Both the position numbers and the translations under genes were made by a program. The notes under the pieces are model-generated. The model searched no databases. It worked only from the letters and a program-made list of their open reading frames with translations, and was not told the DNA's origin. Below, piece by piece: positions 12,101 to 23,379 of a stretch of DNA of 64,000 nucleotides. How positions within the stretch are numbered: the first letter of the stretch is position 1; every line of letters begins with the position of its first letter. The stretch is from Numida meleagris (lineage: Eukaryota > Chordata > Aves > Galliformes > Numididae). The stretch is from the NCBI RefSeq assembly GCF_002078875.1, contig NC_034419.1:19407516-19471515 (forward strand), written 5' to 3'.

Positions 12101-15100
12101 GCCATGCTCCAGCACAGTGCTGGCTGCTCACACGCGTGGTCCCCCTGCACTTGCACTCCCTGCCCTCCCTGGGGCCGGCAGATGTCAAGATGCCAGTTAA
12201 ACAGAAATCTCTTTTCATACAAGGAAACTTGTATTTTATCAGCAGGGACAGGTAGGAGCATAAGGCTCATTCTTCTGCCTCTCTCATCAGTACTTCTAGC
12301 TTTGAGCTAATATGAAGAAAAACAAAGTGCGTTGTCCTACTCAAACAACTGAAAAAGATCTTTAAGAGACTTTTTATTCCTACTTCTCCATGGGTTTTTG
12401 CAGAATTCTGTTTATTTTGCCACATATTTTACACAGATCATAGACAAATTAACCCAGAGTCTGTATTCCTGGCACGGAGCCTGCATAGCAAGGCAGCTGT
12501 CTGACTGCCCGCATGCCTTACAGCCCACTTCCCACCCTGCACACCGCAGGTGAAGGGGAGGCTTTCCAACCCATGTCAGCAGTGGGCAAACCACCAGTAC
12601 CACACTTACAGGCTGCTTTGACAAGAGCACATACCCTGGGGGCACAGAGGAGTTCACATCACCCACACTCCACACTACAGGAGCCAGCAGAAGGGCCCGT
12701 GCTGCCCCTCACCTGCTCCCCATCACGTCCCGCTGCCCTCCCTCGCAGCCTGCACACAACCCACCTGCCGAGCTCCCCATGCAGCCACGTCTGCACAGCT
12801 GCCCAGGTCATTAGCAGCCTCTCCCTGACCTACCGCTGCTCCCAAGCCATCCTGTCCCCTCATGCTAAGCAGGTGGGGATGGCCTCCCTCGTGCTCCTCT
12901 TTACAGCGGGTCAACAAGGCGGGAGAGACAGGAAGAATGGGCGGCTCCTGAGGATGCTGAGGAGTCCAGGAGCCACTGCCAACCTCAGCACTGCACTTGG
13001 GCACCTCAGGGCCCCGACTTTCCCATGCTCCTTCCCATCCACCGTGCACTACAGAGCAGCAGGGCCAGGGCTCTGTGTTCAGGGCAGGGCCACCAGCACG
13101 ATGCTATCTCCTCTGAGACAAGGCCCCCGCGCTGCCGCTTCGAGCCGCGCAGCGTGCCTGGTGTGCTCAGACACACATGTATGACCCCAAAAGAGCACAA
13201 ACAAACCTGTAACAGCACAAAGCCATCTGCCTCCACATCCACAGCACACTGGTACCCAGTGCTTGAGGATGTCTTCTGTGCATTTTTACTACTGCTGCTG
13301 CTCAGCAAGTACACAGTCTTCATTTAAGCGCCATGACTTGACAGCTTGGATTTTGACAACTCTCTCCCCCCGAGCTGACAAAGCCTGTGAAAAGAGAACG
13401 GCTGAGGGAGTCCAGTTTCATTTCTGTGCCCCCCTCAAGCTCCCAAACCATACAACTTTCCAGTATACGACCTCCCTGTTCTGACATGCACACAGCACAG
13501 GGTGCCTGCTCAGACATCAGCTGTTTCAAGCCATCCCGTGCTTAACCAGGACGCCGAGCTGAAAAGAAAGGAGCTCAAACCAGGCACTGCAGCACTGCGG
13601 GAACATGGTGTTCCTGCAGCGTTCGCAGAACAGAAAGGATTGCCCCCGAGACACACAGCTCCACACTCTCAATTTGCAAAGTTTTTAACTCAGAAAGAAT
13701 AAATAAGAGTTGACGTAATTTGGATTACTATTCATTTCCTGTAAAAAAGCAAGGGACTGTTGGTGACTCTCCTTTGGAACAAGCACTGCCATCAAATTGT
13801 TTCTTGCCCATACTAAGAGTGAAATATAGCTGTGCTTTCAGATCTTACAGTTGAAGATGTTTCAGCATTAGGTAACTACTTAGGAAACTTACCCGTCTTT
13901 TAAGGTAAAGATTTATCACATCTGAGAAGAACTAATTAATATGTATATACAAACATTTAGAGAAGGTCCCTAAGTCAGCAGGTGAGCCCACAATCACACA
14001 GCTTTAAGATCAGTTTCTGGTGAACAAATAGAGTAATGAGCTCGGCACACGCAGCACTCTGCAGCGGTTATATTCGAGCTAGACTCAAAGCCCAGTCTGG
14101 AGCTCGCGCCTCCTGGGTTTCCGTTTGCAGTGGGCACATGTGTCAGCAGCAATTCACATGCATCCCAAGGCAGTGTGACTTTCTGCAGTACAAACAAGCA
14201 CAATTAAGCGTGGCAGCAAAACTATGTTCTTCTGTCTGCACATGCCTAGATATGGACTGGAAGTTTTTCAGGAGGTTAATTCCCCAGCTGACACAAATAT
14301 AGAGTGGACTAGCTACTGTTGTCATAGGATCGACTTCACGGGAAACTCAGGAGCTAACTGAATGGGAACATGAACCGAGCGCCTTTACGCAACCTCGTCC
14401 CTCCCCTGCTTCACGTTTGCTTTGGACAAGGGCCATATTTCATCCTAAAGTGCAGAAAGTTCTGACACAGTATTGCTGCCCAGGGCCGTTAGCAGCAATA
14501 ATTGGCATATAAAGCATCTCACTTGAGCTCAGGGAGAGCAGCGTGGGAGCCACAGGGCAGAGCCCCCGAGTGTAAGAGCATCTCTCTTTGAATGCAATAG
14601 CTAACACTTGCATGAAGACAGCCAGAATTGTCACCACCAGATATGCAGCTCACCTAGACATTGGTTTGGGTGATAAATGTTAGCACAATATGTTTTTCAG
14701 GAAGCTTTTCATTTTGCATGCAGTTTTTACCAGTTACCTCTACCCAGATTATCTACTATATGCTCTTGAGAATTTAACAGACAGTACACTGTCAGCTTGG
14801 AGAGGTTTTCGCAGATAAAATCTTACTTTACTGGCACAAAAGCAATAGATGTGTCCTATCTGACAAACCTGTTTAACAGCAGTGGATACCTTTTCAATGG
14901 TGAAATATGAACCAACAAGATGTTAGAGTGTCCTTACATTCACTGTTGTAACCCAAAAGCCCTTCCGTCCCCCATCCTCTTCAACATTCAGTTTGGGCTG
15001 GGCAAGGAGTTACAGTTATTTCAGTTTAGCTGTGAGTGGACATTCATCGTGGCATGCTGTGGACAGCACACTAACAGAATAAGCCTCACGAGATTTTCTT

Positions 15101-18100
15101 CTTAAAGTCTGCGAGATCCACAAGGACATTTTCAGCATCCTCCTCCACCACGATCCTGGCTCTGGTTTAACGGCCAGTTTACTTCTCCCTTGCTAAGGAA
15201 GCCATAAAGCAGAGAAGGTAGGCAGGCATCTAGTGCTTCCACACAAATAAATGTAGAGCTGGGGTTGTGAATCTTCCTCAGAAAAGCTTGCACAGGACAG
15301 CCCTAGCTAACGCACAGCTTCTTCCTTGAATCCCTCCGCAGCCCTGCAGGGAGCCCATCGCTCCAGCTGCAGTGGGTGTGTTTATTCCCAACTCACCGGC
15401 TGCCAAGTAAGCTGGTGAGGAAGAGATGATACATATAACCTCAAAAGTGAAAACCTATTCTCCTTCCTTGCGTAGGACAAAAAGCATAGCTCATGTTTCA
15501 GCAATGTCTAGTTTTCTACTCATGCGAGTACAATTCTAATTTCTAAATTTCCTAATTATGTGATTTCAAAATTGGCAATGTCTGTCAAAATCATCTCCTT
15601 TCTAAAGGACAATAGAATTCAATACAATTCCAAATCTTGACTCTTATTATCTAGGAAGCAACTGGCCTCACCGCACCTGATTAAAACACTGCTCATAAAG
15701 GAAAGACAGCACAAGCAGCACTACCATGACCAAGGACTGATAAATCCTGCCCACAGAGCTCTGCACAATGAGCTGAGAGAGAACTGAGCACAGGCTGCTT
15801 GTCACCCACGGCAGCAGCCTGCAGGGTGCGGGTGGCAGCGCCGCACTCCCTGGACGCATTTGTTGTGCGGTACCTTCACGTGCACCCGAACACAACGCGG
15901 CTGCCCTGGCTCCGCTAAGGCAGCACTCGCTGAGCGGAGCCAAGCACCGTGACAGCTCCAGCGCTGCAAGCACACAGGCCAAGTGCTGAGCACAAGTGTA
16001 AGGGGGATCAGCATTCAGGTCTGTTTAGAACGATTTCCATTCCCACGCACACGCTGACCTTGGAGCACAGCTTTTACCCCGCTAAGTACTCAAGCATTAA
16101 CATTTCCTTTCCCTTCAGGCCTGACTTAAAAACATAGCTGCATTTTTTGAAATACTGTAAAGACTTACTGCCTAATTTTCATAAATGCCCAACTACCTGA
16201 GGCTCAAAGTCAAGGCAGGATGGACTTCAAGAATTTTGCACGTTTCAAAAATCAGAGCCTGGAGTTTGGATTTGTTTTGACGAAGGCCAAAGGGAAACAG
16301 AGAAGAGCACGGAGAAATAGGAGGAGGGAGCCAGAAAACGCATCCTGTACAGCATCCCTCGGCAGAAAACGCTCCTGTGATGCACGGATGCCGGCACATA
16401 GCGTTCTGCACCAGGCAGTCTACCAACCCAGGGCTGTCTGCAGAATGCAGTGCCAGGCTGCGAGAGGAACCAACACGGGGTGCCCAGCACCTGAAGCGAT
16501 GCAAAGCTTGCTCACTGACCGCATTCCTCTTCTGTTTCACTTTAGCAATTACCTTTGTAAGCCATTTGCAACCAGGCGTTTCTCAGTGAGACCCAGAGGA
16601 GCTCTGCTCCCCCACCTTGCCCCCAGGAAGGACCAGGACACCACCACCAGGTCAGGTTTATTGATCCAACTTCACGCTGAGAAATTGATTGAACTCCACG
16701 GCACAAAAGGAAAGGTTATGGAACCACTCTGGTAAGATTTATACTGATCCATTAAAGCAGTCCAAAAAATTAACGGTTAAGATTCATTATCATAATGGAT
16801 CCAAGTCAGCACTACCTGTTCCCTATGAAATTAGATGTTACCAAAATACAGTAATCCATTTATCAGTAAGAAACACTGAAGTCAGAGTTCAAGCTAAAAC
16901 ACTGGAACTGCAGAATTTCAATTCCTGAAATAAAATCAATTAAATCTAATAGCGGCCATACAAAAGATTAGTTCTTTGTCACACGGACACTCTCTTAAGA
17001 AACAAAGTCATAACAAGAACTACGCTTCCTGTCACCTATGAAGCCAAGAATCCCACTGATTTAAGTCTCCAGATTCACTGCAGTAAAAAGTGCACTTCCA
17101 TACATCTTCCATCGGCACAGGAACACCTGCAGAACACTGAGCAGCCATGGAGCTGCTTGCAGCCAAAAGAAAGCAGAGGTCACACGTCTCCTGCAGTGAG
17201 CATTTACCAAGTCATGTTGATTTTGTTCTTGTCTTTTAAAGGGATGAGATCAAAAGTGAATCAAATCAAACAGAAAAGTAGGTGAAAGCACCATACTTCA
17301 TTACAACACTCCACCAAGTCAAACCCTCCCTTTGAACTGCCAAACTAGAGACAGTAATCATAAGCTTACAGCATACCTTGCAGAATTAAAGCTCTTTACC
17401 AGCTCATCTAACGTCCGGTTATTTTTCAGGTCAGACTCCGAGACGGCCTGTTAAGGGAAAAGAAGAGAAAGGAGGAAAGGAGAACAAACAAACACCATGA
17501 AAACAGCAAGTATCCAGAGTGTCCAAGCGACCTATAATTTGTTTTGTGGATCTGTGCTTCAGCCACCAGCCCCCCAAACTGTTATGTGAATAAGGATGCA
17601 CTGAGTGTAAGAGTTTTTTCCTTAAAACCATCCAAAATAACTGCCTGGGAACTGTAATTCTGACAAATGATCAGTAATATAGAAACTGAAGCAGAAAGGC
17701 AGGAGAACCAAACCCAGTGTACCTTGTCGCCAATGGTGCCTTACTGTGGCCACACTGCAATCATTTTGGAAACCAGAACAAGGATCCAATGAACGTGACA
17801 AGAACTTTAAGCAACAAGGAATGAAATGAGATGAAGAAAATGTTAATCTCTGGGGTGAACATGGAAAAAATGTATGACTTATGAGATGGCTTCCCATATT
17901 CAATTCATTCTTTCAAAACAATTTCTGGTTTTTATCCCTCTGGTTGATTCTCTTTGCTCTTCTTTTGTTGTAACTCAACTTCTATCAGTCTTGTTCATAT
18001 CAGTCCTTATGTTTTTTAAGAAGGCATCAGTGAAATGTACTCCCAGACACGTCCATCAAATAGTCTGCACCTGTTTGAATGTTAACAAACTGACAAAGCT

Positions 18101-20873
18101 ACAGCTAGCTCTGCTTTCCAGTCTTGAAAAGTCTCATCCGGCTGATGCCTTAAAAACATAAAGAAAATCACTTCTATCTTGCCAGTGCTCACGAAGTACC
18201 GCTGACTGTTTTCAGGCAGCTGAACATTTTTAAGAATTCAGTACAACCCACTGGCTTAAGACAAAAAGCTAGAGCCAAAACCCAGCTTTCATGCTCCATC
18301 TGGTTTTGCTGACTGAAAAGTGTCACTGAAATTCACCTACTTCAGAGATCAGAGCACCACACTGTGTCCAAACAGCTGCCTACTGAAAGGGACGGCGGCA
18401 GAACATGACCAGAATTAGTTCCAGCCCAGAGAGCAGCATCCTGAGACTGGCAAAAAGAAACACAAAGAAAACCACTTACCACACAGCACGTTGGACACTG
18501 CGTTTTGTAGGACAGAAACTTGCGTATACAAAGGGAACAATCTGGAAAAAGGAAAGATAACTTTAAACAGGTCTTTGTTCACATGCAAGTCAATGCACGC
18601 TTGTTAGTGTATTTTCATATATATATATACATATATATGCAAACATCTATATATTTTTTCCTTTCTATATATGTAAACTACACCACAATACACCAGTACT
18701 GAAAATATACCATTTTTCCATAGAACTAGATATGTCTGGTTTTGCTAGAGGGTAACCTTCAATGCAAACATCTCTGAACATTTAATCCCAGTCCCTCTGT
18801 CAAAAGCAGAAGTGCATTTTCGTTCCATTAAAGCGAGACAAACCGAGCTCAGCCTGCAGCCACCACCAAGGGACAAGGAGCGAGGTGTCTCCCAGCCCAG
18901 CACCGCACCGCTGCCCGGCACGACTAACGAGGAACCACCTTCATCCTTGCGAGGTGAAAGTGCCCCACACAAACTCTCCACCCCCACTTTTTTCCCCAGA
19001 ATCTCTGAGAAACAAAACCAACAGGCTTAAAAGGGTGGGTAACAGCACTGGGACGCTAAGTGAGAGGCAGTTTAAACGCTTCCTGGTAAAAGCAAGTCAC
19101 ATGGCCACCAGAGGATCGATCCTCCAATAGCCCCTTTGGTGAAATACACCGTGAGCTTCATTTTGTCACAATAAATCCCTGACATTACCCCACTCCCTGT
19201 GCTCATCCATGAGCTTTTACAACCACTACAAGAAATGAAAAGCGCCATTACTTCCCAGCAGACATTCTCTTATAGAATATGACTGGTCGGTTTCAGCAGA
19301 TGCTTCCACTATGTGAAGGAAACAGGAACGGCCCTTCTGTTCTGTCACTGAACACACAACACGAAGCACTGCAGATGCTGGTCAGCTCCTGCCAAGAGAG
19401 CTGCCCAGTGCCACCGGTCACAGGCTGGGGTGGAGTGTTAATGAGCAATGGGCGCTAACAGATGATAGGTGGCTGCAAGCCCCACAGTGGAGCATTAGGA
19501 AAAACAAACCAATAGAAAAAAAAAGTTCTGCCTGCAAATGCAAAGGTAGGTGTACCTCCTCTTCATCTATTTATAAACAATCACCCATTAACTCACTCAT
19601 TAACAGGAGAGGATTTTTTGGTCCAATTGTACAGCCTCACTGGACTGAAGAGATCACACAGAGACAACCTAGTAGGAAATACTTCAGGACATCTCAATTT
19701 ACAGAGGAAAACACAGGCTTGCTGCAAATTGGAGGGGAGGACTGGATGCAGAACCTGCTGAACAAGGCAGGCAGCCCCTTTGGAAGCCACGGGCGCTGGA
19801 GCCAAACCACAGGCAGCTGTGAGATGCCTGCTGCAAAGCGCTCCCACCGTAGGCGTGCCCTTCTCAGTGTCTACAGCTTTGCCAAGCCAAAGTAAATTTC
19901 ACCGCCAAATGGCAACGTCTCCCTGCACGTAAGGAAGAAGTGCTACTGTTTCTGAACAAAACAATTATAAGCATTTATTGCAATGTGAGAAAAGACAGGG
20001 TGCTTTCCCCTACCCTGACTCCCAGGGAAGCACTTTGCTACCGCATCCAGCAGGCAGCAGCCCCACACGGAAATATCTCGTAACACCTCATGTTCTCAGC
20101 AGAACAGTTTGGGTTTTGCTCCACACTCGTGATTCTGTGAAGGATATTTGAGTGAAGGATTTCAGGAACAGGTGGCCTCTGAGTGCACTGATCCAGACAA
20201 CAGGTTTTCATATTGTCAGAGAAGTCGGTGGCCACTTCACAGCTCTCACCCCAAACCGCTCCTCCACAGCACCACACAGGAAAGCATCCCTGCTGCCCAA
20301 ACCACACAGGGAAGGGCTCACATTTCATAAGCGAAATGCAGAACCAGAGACCTCTGTGCTACACGCTGGTAAGTAACAAACGGTCAAACCATGACCGCTC
20401 TGTGAAACTCGAAAGGAGAGGAAAATCTTATAAGGGCATTTTTTAATAATTTTCTGTCACCCACATAGAGGAGCAAAAGGGTTTGGTCAGCCCACGGGGC
20501 CACTACATTTCGGTCTGTGCTTCGTCCAAGCACGTGGAGGTGCACGGAACACAGCCGCTGTGAACTGCACAAAGCAGAGCAGAGGGAAGAGCATCCTCAC
20601 TGCCCGTTGCTGACCGGCCACGAGCAACTCCCGGCCTTGGCTCCTACTCTCACGTCATGGAAGTGCGCGCCATCTGCTAAAGCTGGATCCGAGCCGCACC
20701 CAGCAGGCCGGCATGGATGCGCTCAGCGATCCCCACACAACGCGGGCAGGCGCCGGGCAAGACACGGAGCGGCGGGGCGGGCCGCACTTACAGTTATGGG
20801 AGCACTGCGGGATGATCACTGCGATGCTGAAGTAATCGAAGCAAATCCCACAGCGCAGCAGGTCGTCCACGGC
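1742..20873 (-). CDS. RAD18: RAD18 E3 ubiquitin ligase, spliced gene span (exons 2-10)
   Basis: RAD18 is the nuclear RING E3 ligase that, with the E2 RAD6 (UBE2A/B), mono-ubiquitinates PCNA at stalled replication forks and so triggers translesion synthesis. Nine exons are visible on the minus strand: 20792-20873, 18480-18541, 17377-17447, 11133-11488, 8932-9031, 7843-8027, 5949-6025, 5184-5244 and 1742-1807. All junctions are GT-AG and the codon phases agree, giving about 353 codons. In order they encode a complete C3HC4 RING (CGIC, CSHNYCSLC, CPTC), a variable Ser/Thr-rich linker, a UBZ4 zinc finger (CPVC...HLDSC), a SAP domain (VYNLLSDRDLKKKLKEHGLS) and the RAD6-binding helix (KHRSEFQFLVDQ). 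Order and residues follow human RAD18. The first exon is not visible and probably lies in the gap at 20964-21208; the acidic C-terminal exons are off the left edge. The linker exon is poorly conserved, as expected. No frameshift or stop was seen, so the gene looks functional. Confidence 0.96.
3293..3546 (+). mobile_element. CR1 LINE 3' end, truncated
   Basis: The sequence has the hallmarks of the avian CR1 3' tail: GGGGAGATTTAGGTCAGATG, then TTCTTCACTCAGAGGATGGT, GCCCATCCCTGGAGGTGCCC, GGCCCTGGGCAGCC and the terminal CCCTTCCAATCC near TGTGAATCTGAG. Only the last 250 bases or so are present, as is usual for 5'-truncated CR1 copies. Several small deletions against the consensus suggest an old copy. 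No reverse transcriptase sequence remains. Confidence 0.9.
4181..4197. repeat. T17 homopolymer
   Basis: An uninterrupted run of 17 T in a RAD18 intron. Confidence 0.95.
5184..5244 (-). CDS. RAD18: RAD18 exon 9
   Basis: The acceptor is CTGTAG|AGC and the donor TATC|GTGAGT. The 61-base exon encodes SLTFTKDQTEEEIDEIHTSY, close to human VMVFTKDQTEKEIDEIHSKY. It lies just before the RAD6-binding helix. Confidence 0.96.
5949..6025 (-). CDS. RAD18: RAD18 exon 8
   Basis: The acceptor is CAAACAG|TTG and the donor AAAAC|GTAAGC. The 77-base exon encodes VAEIVNELEKNEKIRIQLEL then NKSGEN, a charged helical segment that aligns with human AAEIVQEIENIEKTRMRLEA. Confidence 0.95.
6026..7842 (-). other. RAD18 intron 7
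   Basis: The stretch 6120-6260 is GC-richer with several CpG. The rest is ordinary, and no exon or repeat is recognised. Confidence 0.8.
7843..8027 (-). CDS. RAD18: RAD18 exon 7 (SAP domain)
   Basis: The acceptor is TTTTGCAG|TTCTTC and the donor AAATCGG|GTAAGT. The 185-base exon encodes the SAP DNA-binding domain: VVYNLLSDRDLKKKLKEHGL, then SSRGSRQQLIKRHQEFVHMY and NAQCDSLNPKS. Only a few residues differ from human, so this is the best conserved block of the gene. Confidence 0.98.
8932..9031 (-). CDS. RAD18: RAD18 exon 6 (UBZ4 zinc finger)
   Basis: The acceptor is CTTTCAG|TGG and the donor AGGAG|GTAGGAG. The 100-base exon encodes VECPVCGVAIPEEYINKHLD followed by SCLSREEKKDCLR. The C-x2-C ... 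H-x3-C ligands of the ubiquitin-binding UBZ4 finger are all present. A long CA tract (transcript sense) lies about 100 bases upstream of the acceptor. Confidence 0.97.
9032..11132 (-). other. RAD18 intron 5
   Basis: The intron holds the TG microsatellite near its 3' end (9133-9188). A stretch at about 10455-10510 faintly resembles a CR1 tail, but not enough to call. Confidence 0.8.
9133..9188. repeat. (TG)28 microsatellite
   Basis: There are 28 uninterrupted TG units, read as (CA)28 in the RAD18 transcript. The tract sits 102 bases upstream of the acceptor of the UBZ4 exon. Confidence 0.98.
11133..11488 (-). CDS. RAD18: RAD18 exon 5 (variable linker)
   Basis: The acceptor is GCTTCTAG|GCAAC and the donor CAAAG|GTGAGA. 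The 356-base exon continues R-QQLVQLVLDTPLIS, the counterpart of human HLLQFALESPAKS. It runs through a Ser/Pro/Glu-rich linker including KTPASSPVLKEEVPVIDSFL and ends STSVVKVVNK just before the UBZ4 finger. The linker is disordered and diverges fast in vertebrates, and this copy shows only patchy likeness to human. Confidence 0.93.
11489..17376 (-). other. RAD18 intron 4
   Basis: The largest RAD18 intron in the window. A GC-richer part at 12500-13200 leaves several frames open by chance. No conserved coding, RNA gene or mobile element is recognised. Confidence 0.8.
17377..17447 (-). CDS. RAD18: RAD18 exon 4
   Basis: The acceptor is CCTTAACAG|GCC and the donor GCAAG|GTATGC. The 71-base exon encodes AVSESDLKNNRTLDELVKSF then NSAR. 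It matches human TEPDLKNNRILDELVKSLNFAR immediately after the RING. Confidence 0.96.
17448..18479 (-). other. RAD18 intron 3
   Basis: Ordinary AT-rich intron. I see nothing in it. Confidence 0.8.
18480..18541 (-). CDS. RAD18: RAD18 exon 3 (second half of RING)
   Basis: The acceptor is TCCAG|ATTG and the donor TGTGTG|GTAAGT. The 62-base exon encodes YCSLCIRKFLSYKTQCPTCC plus V, supplying the last zinc ligands of the RING finger. It is almost identical to human. Confidence 0.97.
18542..20791 (-). other. RAD18 intron 2
   Basis: It has an AT-rich (TA)n patch at its 3' end. Otherwise nothing is recognised until the CpG island begins near 20690. Confidence 0.8.
18617..18638. repeat. (TA)n-rich low-complexity tract
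   Basis: An alternating AT run interrupted by one C, followed by further ATAT patches to about 18672. Confidence 0.9.
20792..20873 (-). CDS. RAD18: RAD18 exon 2 (first half of RING)
   Basis: The acceptor is CGTTCCAG|GCC, with a C-rich tract, and the donor is CATAACT|GTAAGTG. The 82-base exon encodes AVDDLLRCGICFDYFSIAVI followed by IPQCSHN, the start of the RING. It is 90 bases from the assembly gap and has no ATG, so the initiator exon lies upstream. Confidence 0.97.
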
Positions 20874-20963
20874 CTGGAACGAGAGCGGGGTGGGCGAGCG
20901 GCCGCAGCACCGCGCGAGGCTGTGCCCGGCGGGCGGCACGGCTTGGCGGCACGGCACGGCAGG

Positions 20964-21208
20964 NNNNNNNNNNNNNNNNNNNNNNNNNNNNNNNNNNNNN
21001 NNNNNNNNNNNNNNNNNNNNNNNNNNNNNNNNNNNNNNNNNNNNNNNNNNNNNNNNNNNNNNNNNNNNNNNNNNNNNNNNNNNNNNNNNNNNNNNNNNNN
21101 NNNNNNNNNNNNNNNNNNNNNNNNNNNNNNNNNNNNNNNNNNNNNNNNNNNNNNNNNNNNNNNNNNNNNNNNNNNNNNNNNNNNNNNNNNNNNNNNNNNN
21201 NNNNNNNN
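20964..21208. other. Assembly gap (245 N)
   Basis: All bases are N. The left edge is a short tandem of GGCACGGC units, the kind of GC-rich sequence that breaks assemblies. The missing RAD18 start codon, exon 1 donor and transcription start most likely lie here. Confidence 0.99.
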
Positions 21209-21253
21209 GCGGCCCGAGCCGCTCCCGGTCCGAATCCCGCGCGCCGGCGCGCG

Positions 21254-21263
21254 CCACTTCCGG
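21254..21263 (+). promoter_or_regulatory. ETS-family site (CCACTTCCGG)
   Basis: ACTTCCGG is the core GABPA/ELK motif typical of CpG-island promoters. It lies between the tandem ZNF143-type sites and the gap, on the upstream side of RAD18. Confidence 0.6.
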
Positions 21264-21276
21264 GCGCGGTGGCTGC

Positions 21277-21289
21277 CGGGAGCTGTAGT
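21277..21289 (-). promoter_or_regulatory. ZNF143/THAP11-type motif, copy 1
   Basis: The minus strand reads ACTACAGCTCCCG, an exact match to ACTAYRNNNCCCR. It lies in the orientation of RAD18 transcription. Confidence 0.7.
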
Positions 21290-21307
21290 TCCGGGTGCGG
21301 TGGCTGC

Positions 21308-21320
21308 CGGGAGCCGTAGT
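21308..21320 (-). promoter_or_regulatory. ZNF143/THAP11-type motif, copy 2
   Basis: The minus strand reads ACTACGGCTCCCG, also an exact match. It lies 31 bases from copy 1 within a 31-base direct repeat whose shared core is GCGGTGGCTGCCGGGAGC. Confidence 0.7.
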
Positions 21321-22060
21321 CCCGCGCTGTTGCCGCGGCGCGGGGCTCTGTGCACGCGTGCTCCGCGGCGGGTCTGGCCTGAAGGCGGCCAAGCGCGCTC
21401 CCCGCGCTGAGCGTGCAGCAGCGGCTGCCGCTTTCCCGTCGGTTGCATTGCTGTGGCAGCGCTGTTTACGCACGCAGCACGCGGTTCACCTTCGCACACA
21501 CCGGTCTGCATGCCGGTAACGTGGAGCGCTGCCTCCTTCTTTTCACGCCTCCTTTTTAACCACTTCGGCCTTGCTGCCACTGGTGATGGGAGCTCCCGTG
21601 CTGTTACCCGGATCGCACACGCCCCGTTCTTCCCATGAGATGCGGGGCAGTTTCCGCAGCCCTGCTCTGATCGGTGCCCATCGCATTCCCGAATCAGAGA
21701 AAACAAAGCCACGCTCCAACGAGTGGCACGCAGCAAATCCCGGCTGCTGACGGGAAAGCAGCCTCGAGCGGAGCAAAGAAATCCCACCGCAGAGAACTGA
21801 CATGAGAGGGGGCTGCAGGAGGCCCCTGCCTGAGCAACGCCCTCAATGGATGCCTGCGTTGCACACACACCAGGCCGAGCGAAGTAACGGCCCCTGCAGT
21901 GCGTCACCGCTGTGCCGAGGGCTGAGCGCTCAGCCCCAGGGCTCCACGCGCTGCTTCCTGGGCCGGGCCCACAGCCCCCGGGCACAGCAGCACGGGGCGG
22001 CCCCGGCCGCAGGAAGCTCAGCTCTGCACCGCGCTGCTGCTGCACGGGCTCAGCTTCCAC

Positions 22061-23379
22061 GGCAACCAACGTCATCTTTTCATAATGAACACCGTCCGGT
22101 GAAAACACCGCCACCGAACACATCACTGATTTATATTTTGTCCTCTTTCCTTTCGCAGGGTCTCAGAAGCAGCTGAGATTTTCAAGTCCCATTAGACATT
22201 TCGACCCTGCTATTGCGCTTCAATTAAAATGTGACGTTTATTGCGTTAGTCGGCAGTAAGGCTGAGGACGTTGGTGGCTCTAGCTCCAGGAATCTGTTTG
22301 CAACGTTTCCCCTCTGCCTTCCAGCACAGTGCTGTTTCCCACTGCTCCACCAAAAGCTGCGTGTGAGCTTAAAGCCAAGCAGCGCCTGCAAGTTCGGGAT
22401 CGGCAGCAGCTGCAGGAGCTGCAGTGTTTCAGCCTCTCCCCTCCGAAGCACAGAAGCAGCGCTCGGTAACAGCTCAGGGCTTGTATGTTGGGCACTGTGT
22501 AACGCGCTGTGCCACACTCTGCCACCAGAGTGACCAGGGGGAACCTCTACTGACCGAGCACTGCGCAAACAGCTCCAGAAATGGAGGTGTTCCGGACTCG
22601 TGGTGCAGTGGGATGTGGTTGGTGGGCGCGGGGGGACGGCGTGGGCTGGGCGGGGGATCCTGCCCTGCATGGTGCTGGCAGCTGCCCCTGCCTGCAGCTC
22701 CGGGTGCCGCTCTCTGCCCACGCCACGGTTCCGTGGGCACCTGCTCTTCTCATGCAGAAATGCCTCGAAAGCGTAAAGGAAACCTGTCTTCTTTCACGGG
22801 TTTGTTTGTCTTCTTCAGTGGTTTTAGGCCAATGTAAATCAGTGGAAAAAATGTCACAGCTCTAAAGAGCAGTGTGGAAACTTCCATCACAGAGCTGTCA
22901 GAGTGAGCATCTCGAGCGGCCAGAAATAATATTTAACTTTCTCTTGAACTGTTACGAGATGGACGCAGTGAGCACAACCAATCTGGGCATCTGATAACGC
23001 AGCGATGCTGAGCGGCCGGGGCTGGCCGAGGGCAGCACGAAATGCCACGAGGCGCTGGGGGGAGGAATCTACAGCTGAGAGGATTTTTAGAAAGGGCTGG
23101 TGTGGCTCAGCTAGACATTGCCACGAGCACTTCGTGCACTGACCACTTTGCTCCTTTCCCTTAGGAAAACGTGGCAAACCTTCCTTTCAACCCCACCGTG
23201 CAGCAGTACTTCCAGGAGATGGGTAGCACCGCAATCCCTAACGCCTGCTGAAAGCCGTTTGCAATGTCTCTATAGAAAGCGAGCCTGCGGGGCTGCATCA
23301 GCCACCTTTTTAAATTTCTCATTCTAACAAAAGGGGGGAGAGCTGATTTTCACAGCGCAGCTGCAGAGCTCCCGCAATG
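22061..23379. other. Intergenic, nothing recognised
   Basis: Ordinary sequence between two CpG-rich blocks, with no conserved exon, repeat or RNA gene. Confidence 0.7.

Larger units (their letters stand above)
20690..22060 (-). promoter_or_regulatory. CpG island, presumed RAD18 promoter
   Basis: Dense CpG and GC-rich sequence surrounds the gap and the first visible RAD18 exon. It contains two ACTAYRNNNCCCR elements and an ETS site just upstream of the gap, and no TATA box is evident. This is the usual make-up of a housekeeping DNA-repair promoter. The exact transcription start cannot be set because of the gap. Confidence 0.75.

Noticed and set aside
12513..13184. Plus-strand frame of 223 codons
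   Set aside because: GC-rich intronic sequence with low-complexity composition, no known motif and a competing frame on the other strand.
20517..22126. Long frames on both strands spanning the gap
   Set aside because: They are open only because the Ns carry no stops. Apart from RAD18 exon 2, the flanks are CpG-island sequence.
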